From Kitasatospora cinereorecta (GTDB taxonomy: Bacteria > Actinomycetota > Actinomycetes > Streptomycetales > Streptomycetaceae), in NCBI RefSeq assembly GCF_024172095.1, contig NZ_JAMZDX010000002.1, forward strand, positions 310,001 through 374,000: a stretch of 64,000 bases of DNA, given 5' to 3'. Shown one piece after another: positions 17,538 to 24,431 of this stretch. How positions within the stretch are numbered: position 1 is the stretch's first letter; the number at the start of each line of letters is the position of its first letter. The translations under genes and the position numbers were made by a program. Below the pieces are notes generated by a model. It was given only the letters and a program-made list of their open reading frames with translations. It was not told the DNA's origin and did no database searches.

Positions 17538-18197
17538 CAGCGGTGACCCCGTCAAGTTCCTTGTGCGCCAGCAGGCCGCTCGCCAGCAGGTACTGGGCGG
17601 CGATGTAGGTCGACATGATCATCAGCTCGTGCCCCGGCAGTTCCTTCCAGCCGGCCAGCTGCGTGGCGATCAGAGTGTCCGAGAGCAGGAAGAGCGCGCC
17701 GCCGAGGCCGGTCCGCCAGTTGAGGCCGGCGGAGGTGACGGCGGTGGAGGCGAGCAGCAGGCTGTAGCCGGCGACCGGGACCTTGAGGTCGCCGAGGCCG
17801 GGCCAGAGCTGACCCATCATGGTGGCCCAGGCGGTCGCGTACGCGGCGCCGACGAGCAGTGCCTTCCGCCGGTCGGAGAGCGCCCCCTCCTGGACGAACA
17901 TCGTCACGTAGCAGACGTGCGCCGCCGCGAAGGATCCCATCCCGGCGAGGAAGGCGGTGTCGCCGCCGACCTGGAGCAGGACGTCGCCGCCGGTGCTGGC
18001 GACCAGGGCGGGCGCGAGCAGCTTGGGGGCCTTGCGGGAGGCGGCCAGGCTCTGCGCGGCCAGCAGCGGCATCAGGGCCGGCTTGGTGGCGCGCTGCAGG
18101 GTGGTGACGCCGGTGGCGATCGCCCCGAGGTGGGCGGCCGAGGTGGCGGCGAAGCCGGCCAGCAGGCCGCGGGCGGTCTTGACGCGACGGGTGAGGT

Positions 18198-18201
<4 letters not shown>
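17497..18201 (-). CDS. Lysoplasmalogenase (YhhN family) membrane protein
   Basis: 234 residues with about eight transmembrane helices. It matches the YhhN/TMEM86 pattern: TKPALMPLLAAQ with the conserved Lys-Pro near residue 40, STGGDVLL with the conserved Gly-Asp, FAAAHVCYVTMF, and a second conserved Asp in LFLLSDTLIA. Characterised members hydrolyse the vinyl-ether bond of lysoplasmalogens. It overlaps the upstream fatty-acid hydroxylase gene by 4 nt (ATGA), so the two are co-translated. The last residues (GRAELRAQPMTA) come from the repeat-type terminator. Confidence 0.82.
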
Positions 18202-19058
<857 letters not shown>

Positions 19059-19198
19059 GCTCAGGACGATAGGGGACGCCGGGCGGCGGGCGGAAGAGGG
19101 GGGTTACCGGCGCGTAGGCAAGGGTTCGGTGGAATTCGGCCCGACGAGTCGGAGCCAGGGCCCGGGCGGGCCGACCACCGTCTAGTCTGGTGGGCGAC

Positions 19199-20608
19199 AT
19201 GGAGCGGCACGAGTACGCGTCCGGCGCCCCGGCGGGGCCCGGCCGCACGGGGATCGGGCGCGCGGGCGGGGCGGGGCGGCTCGTCGCCCCTGCGCCGGCC
19301 GGGCTGTACCCGCAGGCCGAACTCCTGGCCGGGCGGTTCGCCGAGGCGGGGCCGGACGCGGCCCACGAGCTGTTCACCGCCGCCTTCGGCCTCTACGGCG
19401 CCCGGCACCTGGGCGGTGCGCCGGACCGTTCCTGTGCCTTCTCGCCCCGGGTCAGCTGGTGGCACGGCCCGAGCGCGTACCTGACCGCGGCCCTGCGCAC
19501 CCGGCCGCCCGGCTACCGCCGGATCCGCCGCGACGCGCCCCCGGCCGCCCAGGGCGGCGCCGCCACCGCCGGGCGCCACCGCAAGCCCGAGCGCTCACCG
19601 GCCGCCGGCCATCCGGCGGCCGCCGCCGAGCGCCGCACCGCCGCCCGGCTGCTGCTGGCCCAGCCGCTGGTCACTGCGGCCGGGCCGCACCGCGCGGGCT
19701 TCCCGCTGATCCGCCGGCACGCCGGCTGGCTGGCCGAGCGGTTCCGTGAGCTGCTCGGCTACGAGCTGACGGTCGGCCCCGGCTGGGCCCGGCTGCGCAA
19801 GGCCCCGCTGTCCGACCGCGGTCTGACCGGCTACGGCCCGGCCGGCTACGCCGAGCTGGCGCTGGCGCTCGGCGCGCTGGCCGACGGCCGCGCCGCCGAG
19901 GTGGAGCGGCCGGAGGTGCGGCGGGTGCTGACCGACTGGCAGGTGCTCGCCGCCGACGGGGAGGCCGACCGCGAGCTGGCGGTGGCGCTGGCCGCGCCAG
20001 CCGTCGAGGTTGCCGCCGGGCCCGGGCTGACGGTCCGTCGGCTGCTGGCCGAGACCCCGGTGGTGCTGGTGGACGAACTCGCCCCGGCGGAACGGGACTG
20101 GCTGCTCGGCCGGCTGGCCGCCGAGGCCGAGCTGTTCGCGGACTTCCTCGGTCTGGAGGCGGAGGTGCGGGCCGAGGGCATGGCGCTGCTCGACCCGGCG
20201 GACGAGCTGACCGACCTGGCCCTGCCCGGCACCGGCACGCTGGCGCAGGCCGCCCTGCTGCTGGCCGAGCGGCTGGTGGAGGAGCTGCGTCCGCTGCCGG
20301 AGGAGGCCGCGCCGCCGGCCGTCCTGGTGCCGGACGCACTGATAGACGGCGCGCTCGGCGACATCACCGACGACTACGGCCTGCGGGCCGGCTGGGAGCC
20401 CGGCTACCTGGCCGACCTGACCGCGTTCCGGCGCGACGCGCTGGACCTGCTGTGCCGGATGGGCCTGACCGCCCGGGCTGGCCGGGCCTGGGTGCTGCGG
20501 GCCCCGGCCGCCCGGTACGCCCCCGAGCTGGAGCAGCCCGCCCAGGGCTCGGGCCGCCACTCGAGGCCGGCCGCGCCGGGCCAGGCCCGGGCCCGCCAGT
20601 CGGTCTAG
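19199..20608 (+). CDS. DUF2398 / TIGR02678-like protein (orphan JetB-type)
   Basis: About 469 residues. The N-terminal 135 residues are loosely conserved and low in complexity. From about 145 it matches my memory of DUF2398/TIGR02678: RTAARLLLAQPLVTAAGPH, LIRRHAGWLAERFRELLGYE, ARLRKAPLSD, VRRLLAETPVVLVDEL, and the strongly family-like LGLEAEVRAEGMALLDPADE followed by LPGTGTLAQAALLLAE. In Wadjet plasmid-defence systems this family is JetB, the MukE-like KITE subunit. No JetA, JetC or JetD gene is nearby, so it is an orphan. A TAGTCT at 19183-19188 just before the start suggests a leaderless message; GTG 19190 is an alternative start. Confidence 0.65.
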   Translation: MERHEYASGAPAGPGRTGIGRAGGAGRLVAPAPAGLYPQAELLAGRFAEAGPDAAHELFTAAFGLYGARHLGGAPDRSCAFSPRVSWWHGPSAYLTAALRTRPPGYRRIRRDAPPAAQGGAATAGRHRKPERSPAAGHPAAAAERRTAARLLLAQPLVTAAGPHRAGFPLIRRHAGWLAERFRELLGYELTVGPGWARLRKAPLSDRGLTGYGPAGYAELALALGALADGRAAEVERPEVRRVLTDWQVLAADGEADRELAVALAAPAVEVAAGPGLTVRRLLAETPVVLVDELAPAERDWLLGRLAAEAELFADFLGLEAEVRAEGMALLDPADELTDLALPGTGTLAQAALLLAERLVEELRPLPEEAAPPAVLVPDALIDGALGDITDDYGLRAGWEPGYLADLTAFRRDALDLLCRMGLTARAGRAWVLRAPAARYAPELEQPAQGSGRHSRPAAPGQARARQSV

Positions 20609-20832
20609 TGCCGTCGCGAGGGCTCCGGCGGCAGCGCCCGGACGTGCTCGGCGACCGGGCGGTACTCCTGGACCGTCTCGTCGTACTCCACGCGCTGGCC
20701 CTCGTGCAGCAGGCGGTCCTCGCTGCCGATGATCGAGTCGTAGTAGACCGCGACCTCGGGGCCGCCCCCGTCGGGGGTGATGTAGCCGTATGCGTGGTGG
20801 ATGTTGAACCACTTCACGGTGCCGGTGGACAT
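20605..20832 (-). CDS. Cold-shock domain protein
   Basis: 75 residues from ATG 20832 with GGAAGGAG about 6 nt upstream. It begins MSTGTVKWFNIHHAYGYITP, the first strands of a CspA-type OB fold. The usual RNP motifs are altered: the KGFGFI position reads HAYGYI and the VFVHFSAI position reads VAVYYDSI, so nucleic-acid affinity may differ. The C-terminal ten residues are basic. Its stop and that of the convergent DUF2398 gene share the palindrome CTAG (20605-20608). Confidence 0.85.
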   Translation of the reverse strand: MSTGTVKWFNIHHAYGYITPDGGGPEVAVYYDSIIGSEDRLLHEGQRVEYDETVQEYRPVAEHVRALPPEPSRRH

Positions 20833-20884
20833 GGCGCCACTCCTTCCCACGGCCGATCACCTGAAGTATCGGCCGGATGGGTGT

Positions 20885-21094
20885 TCAGCGCGCGGTGGAA
20901 CTCGCGGTGACGGCGGTGCCGCCGCGGACGGTCTCCACGGTGGCGCCGACCCCGAAGGTGCCGAGCGCGACGGAGGCGGCGACCGCCGCGCAGGCGAGGA
21001 CGCGGCGGTGGCGCTGCGGCAGCGGGAAGCGCGGCTTCTGCGGGGTCGGCCGGGCCGACGGGGTCGGCGGGGTCGCCGACGGCTGGACGTTCAT
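20885..21094 (-). CDS. Small membrane protein, unknown
   Basis: 69 residues. A Pro/Thr-rich N-terminus is followed by a basic patch (QRHRRVLACAAVAASVALGT) leading into one hydrophobic helix and a short polar tail, as in a signal-anchored small protein. No family is recognised. The start lacks a strong ribosome site (GGAAA about 11 nt upstream). It may share a promoter region with nothing else; the cold-shock gene lies 52 bp downstream on the same strand. Confidence 0.5.
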   Translation of the reverse strand: MNVQPSATPPTPSARPTPQKPRFPLPQRHRRVLACAAVAASVALGTFGVGATVETVRGGTAVTASSTAR

Positions 21095-21397
21095 GCTGAT
21101 GAGGTTTCCAGTGAGGTGTTAAACGATCACGACGGGCGGGTGAAGTCTGGGCGGGATCTCGGCATCGGGATGCCCGCCGCGGCATCGTCGCAGGTCGGGG
21201 CGGGACGCGGTGGCCAGCTTGCCACCGATCGTGCTGAGTGTGTCAGGTCGGTCGCGTCCGGTGACCGGCCCCGGGAGCGGCGTTCGGCCGGGCGGGACAC
21301 GGCATCCGTCGTGCCCGAACGGTCAGCGGCAACCGGTGCGGGTTCACTCGAACGAGGGTGGGCGATCGGCGTAGCGGTGGCCGTCCGTCGTACCGGG
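21095..21397. other. Gene-poor stretch upstream of small membrane protein
   Basis: About 300 bases with no supported gene. It contains a small hairpin CGGTGGC...GCCACCG at about 21208-21227 and a second GGCAT...ATGCC at about 21162-21175, either of which could end the TetR/TesB transcript entering from the right. Open frames on both strands here lack ribosome sites and recognisable content. Confidence 0.4.
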
Positions 21398-22033
21398 TCA
21401 GCCGACCGGCGTGGTCTCGTACGGCAGCAGGACCAGGCGCACCATGTCCTCCAGCCGCCGGCGGGCGTCGTCCAGCGTGGTGCGGCCGGTCACCCAGGCG
21501 GTGAGCTCGCCCTGCCACGCGTGGCCGACGATGTGCTGCACCAGGTCGCCGGAGGCGGGCGGCACCTCGGACATCAGCGTCCGCAGCGCCGCGCCGTCGG
21601 CCCGGGCCATGCCCTGCAGCGCCTCGCTGGCGAACGGGTCGGTGGAGGTGGCCACCGCCACCCGCAGCCGGGCCAGTTCGGGCTGCCGCTGGTAGGCGCG
21701 CATGCCGTGGCGGACGAACCGGACCATCCGCTCGGTGGGCGAGGCGGTGGTCCGCGGGCCGCGCAGTTCGGCCACCAGGTCGGCCAGCAGCAGCCGGTGC
21801 CAGTCGGCGATCGCCGCGGCCAGCAGGTGGTCCTTGGAGGAGAAGTACCGGTAGGCGGTGCCTAGGGCCACGCCGGAGCGCTCCGACACCTGCTTCATCT
21901 GGAGTCTCTCGACGCCGATCTCGGTCACCAGACCGAGGGCGGCCGACAGGAGACTCCCGCGGCGTTCGAGCTGACGGGGCGACATCGCCTCCACCGGACG
22001 AGGTGACAGGTCAACCTTGGTCACCCGTCCCAT
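21398..22033 (-). CDS. TetR family regulator (KstR-like)
   Basis: 211 residues. The N-terminal HTH reads LLSAALGLVTEIGVERLQMK then VSERSGVALGTAYRYFSSKD, with AxGTxYRYFxSKxHL as in KstR-type lipid-responsive repressors. The C-terminal ligand/dimer domain is about 140 residues with no diagnostic motif. It lies 70 nt downstream of an acyl-CoA thioesterase gene on the same strand, and a sequence matching the published KstR operator pattern sits at that gene's start, suggesting an autoregulated lipid-responsive operon. The start is uncertain: ATG 22033 has no clear ribosome site and GTG 22024 is possible. Confidence 0.85.
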   Translation of the reverse strand: MGRVTKVDLSPRPVEAMSPRQLERRGSLLSAALGLVTEIGVERLQMKQVSERSGVALGTAYRYFSSKDHLLAAAIADWHRLLLADLVAELRGPRTTASPTERMVRFVRHGMRAYQRQPELARLRVAVATSTDPFASEALQGMARADGAALRTLMSEVPPASGDLVQHIVGHAWQGELTAWVTGRTTLDDARRRLEDMVRLVLLPYETTPVG

Positions 22034-22103
22034 GATACGGGCCGGGTGCTCGGCGCGGTATGACGCCTGGCAGCGGGCGCCCGGCGCGGGCCGGGCGCAG
22101 GCC

Positions 22104-22994
22104 TCAGGCCCGGGGCCGTTCGCGCACGAGCGTCTCCTGCACCGCGGAGGCGACCAGGTGGCCGTCCCGGTCGTAGAACTCACCCATCGCCAGCCCGCGG
22201 CCGTCCGACGCGGACGGGCTGCGCTGGGCGAACAGCAGCCACTCGTCGGCGCGGAACGGGCGGTGGAACCACATCGCGTGGTCCAGCGAGGCGAGCAGCG
22301 CCCGGTTGGGCTCGGTCCGCTGCACCATGTGCGGCTGGAGGTGCAGCGCGGTGGTGGAGGCCAGCGTCAGGTCGGAGAGGTAGGTGAGCGCGCAGACCTG
22401 GAGCAGCGGGTCGTCGGGCAGCGGGGTGCCGGTCCGCAGCCAGACGAACTGCTGCGGGACGCCCGGCAGTTCACGGGGCATCCCGGGCGCGTCGGCCGGG
22501 ATGAAGCGCATCTCCATGCTGCGGAAGATGGTCGCCCGGGCGTAGTCCTCCGGCGCCGACCTCTCCCACGCGACGAACGGGTCGGCCAGGTCCTCCGGGC
22601 CCGGCACCGGCGGCATGGTGCGCTGGCGCTCGGTCGCGGCCTCCGGCTTCTTGAACGAAGCGGAGAGGGTGAAGATCGCCTCGCCGCGCTGGAGCGCGGT
22701 GACCCGGCGGGTGGCGTACGAGGAGCCGTCGCGCACCCGGTCGACCTGGTAGACGATCGGCCGGGTCGGGTCGCCCGGGCGCAGGAAGTAGCCGTGCAGC
22801 GAGTGCACCAGGCGCTCGCGCGGGATGGTCCGGCCGGCGGCGGTCAGCGCCTGCGCGGCGACCTGCCCGCCGAAGGCCCGCATCGGGGCGCCCGCGTGGC
22901 AGGTGCCCCGGAACAGGTTCTCGTCCAGCTCCTCGATCCGGAGCAGCTCGACGAACTCCGCGATGCTGCTCTTTTCGGGGTTCTGCTCTGCCAT
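22104..22994 (-). CDS. tesB: Acyl-CoA thioesterase II (TesB-like)
   Basis: 296 residues from ATG 22994; in-frame starts at 23006 (GTG) and 23015 (ATG) would add 4 or 7 residues. Double-hotdog thioesterase: FRGTCHAGAPMRAFGGQVAA, LVHSLHGYFLRPGDP, VTALQRGEAIFTLSASF, then in the second half LTYLSDLTLASTTA (the catalytic Asp), SLDHAMWFHRPFRADEW and GRGLAMGEFYDRDG. It hydrolyses medium to long acyl-CoAs in the cytosol. A TAGAAT box (23019-23014 on this strand) would place transcription start near the GTG at 23006, so that start may be leaderless. Upstream of and co-oriented with the KstR-like regulator. Confidence 0.92.
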   Translation of the reverse strand: MAEQNPEKSSIAEFVELLRIEELDENLFRGTCHAGAPMRAFGGQVAAQALTAAGRTIPRERLVHSLHGYFLRPGDPTRPIVYQVDRVRDGSSYATRRVTALQRGEAIFTLSASFKKPEAATERQRTMPPVPGPEDLADPFVAWERSAPEDYARATIFRSMEMRFIPADAPGMPRELPGVPQQFVWLRTGTPLPDDPLLQVCALTYLSDLTLASTTALHLQPHMVQRTEPNRALLASLDHAMWFHRPFRADEWLLFAQRSPSASDGRGLAMGEFYDRDGHLVASAVQETLVRERPRA

Positions 22995-23017
22995 GGCGTC
23001 GTTCACGCCCGACATTC

Positions 23018-23031
23018 TAGAACAGGTTCCA
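23018..23031. promoter_or_regulatory. KstR-type operator upstream of tesB
   Basis: TAGAACAGGTTCCA fits every fixed base of the published KstR pattern TnnAACnnGTTnnA and is a near-perfect palindrome. It overlaps the probable -10 box (TAGAAT) of the thioesterase gene, the right place for repression, and the next gene in that transcript is a KstR-like TetR regulator. It also lies 48 bp from the start of the divergent SWIM gene. Confidence 0.65.
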
Positions 23032-23078
23032 GCAGCGCCGACGGGGGGATGTCGGTGCCGGCCCCTACGGTCACCGAC

Positions 23079-24431
23079 ATGACGCAAGCCGTACAGACGT
23101 ACGCCTATCTCCGTCCGTCCGCCGTGCTGGACGGCGCCGCGGGACGCAGCTTGGCGCTCGCCACCTCCGGCGGCTCGACCCCGGCCGGGGAGGTGGCCAA
23201 CCCGCGCTTCTTCGCCGGGTTCCTGACCGCCCCCGCGCCGGCCGCCGCCGCCCTGCTCGCGGTCGCCGACGTCGCGGCCGCCCGCTACTACCAGCCGCTG
23301 CTGCGCGCCTCGCTCGACCCGGTGGTCACGGCCAACGGCGACCGGCTGCGGTTCGAGTCCTTCTCCGGCTGCTGCGGCGTGTACGCCCGCCTCGACGTGC
23401 TGGCCGACGGCCTGGACGGCGACGAGATCGGCCACGGCACCACCAACGTCGACGTCAACAACCCGCTCCGGGAGAGCCTGAGCCTGATCGGCTCCACCGA
23501 CCCGCTGCACCTCGCGGTCGGGCCGGACGCCCTGGAGGTCACCACCCTCGACGGCCCGGTGGTGGAGAAGAAGGTCCCGCTGCCGGACCGCTGGCTGCGC
23601 GGCTTCGCCGAGACCCAGGTCATCGGCGCCGGGCTCGACCTGCGCGCCGAACTGCCCGCCGCCGAGGCCGTCCGCTTCCTGCGCTCGCTGCCGCGCGGCG
23701 GCCGCACCACCGTCGCCTGGGTCGTCCCGGCCGGGCGCACCCTGCGGCCCACCACCCGCCCGGTGCCCGGCGCGGTCTGCCTGCCCGGCCCCGAGCGGCT
23801 GGTCGCCCTCCAGCGCGTGCTGCGCCACGCGGTGGCGCTGCGGGTCTACGGCCCGCCGAATGCGACCGCGCCCACCGCCTCGGCCTGGGAGGTGGTCCTG
23901 CCGGGCATGCGGCTGACCCTCACCCTCTCCCCGGACGCCGCCCGCGGCTTCTCCGGCGAGGGCGGGGTGCTGACCGCGCTCGCCGCCGAGGGCTCCGCCG
24001 CCGACGCCGAGCTGGTCGCCGTGCTGCTCGCCTGGGAGCCCCGGATCGACCCGGCCGAACTGGCCGAGCAGGCCGGGATCAGCCTCGCCCGGGTGCGCGC
24101 CGCGCTCGGCCGGCTCGGCACCTCCGGCCAGATCGGCTACGACACCGCCGAGGCCGCCTACTTCCACCGCCGGCTGCCGTACGACTCGGAGCGGGCCGAG
24201 GCCCGCAACCCGCGGCTGACCGCGGCCCGGGCACTGGTGGCGGCCGGGGCCGTCCGACAGGAGGGGGAACTGGCGACCGTGACCGTCGACGACCACGTCC
24301 AGCGGGTGCGCCGGGGCGCCGACGGCGCCCACACCTGCACCTGCCTGTGGTGGGCCAAGTACCGCGGCGGACGCGGACCCTGCAAGCACGTCCTGGCAGT
24401 GGGCCTGGCCCGCGGGGAGGAGACCCGATGA
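23079..24431 (+). CDS. SWIM zinc-finger domain protein
   Basis: 450 residues from ATG 23079. TACGGT 8-13 nt before the start suggests a leaderless message. Most of the protein is an alpha/beta region without a named fold, with a helical winged-helix-like part (DPAELAEQAGISLARVRAAL) near residue 340. The C-terminus is a SWIM finger: THTCTCLWW-type CxC pair (HTCTCLWWAKYRGGRGPCKH), i.e. CxC...CxH zinc ligands. SWIM domains bind nucleic acid or protein. The next gene starts inside the stop codon (ATGA), so the two products probably work together, as in SWIM/DUF6493 pairs linked to MoxR-VWA systems. Confidence 0.85.
   Translation: MTQAVQTYAYLRPSAVLDGAAGRSLALATSGGSTPAGEVANPRFFAGFLTAPAPAAAALLAVADVAAARYYQPLLRASLDPVVTANGDRLRFESFSGCCGVYARLDVLADGLDGDEIGHGTTNVDVNNPLRESLSLIGSTDPLHLAVGPDALEVTTLDGPVVEKKVPLPDRWLRGFAETQVIGAGLDLRAELPAAEAVRFLRSLPRGGRTTVAWVVPAGRTLRPTTRPVPGAVCLPGPERLVALQRVLRHAVALRVYGPPNATAPTASAWEVVLPGMRLTLTLSPDAARGFSGEGGVLTALAAEGSAADAELVAVLLAWEPRIDPAELAEQAGISLARVRAALGRLGTSGQIGYDTAEAAYFHRRLPYDSERAEARNPRLTAARALVAAGAVRQEGELATVTVDDHVQRVRRGADGAHTCTCLWWAKYRGGRGPCKHVLAVGLARGEETR

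Noticed and set aside
19199..20832. A complete Wadjet plasmid-defence system
   Set aside because: Only a JetB-like protein is seen; neighbours are unrelated and no SMC, kleisin or JetD nuclease gene is in the window.
23018..23031. LexA (SOS) box at the tesB promoter
   Set aside because: The actinobacterial SOS box needs four bases between GAAC and GTTC; here only two separate them, which fits KstR-type sites.
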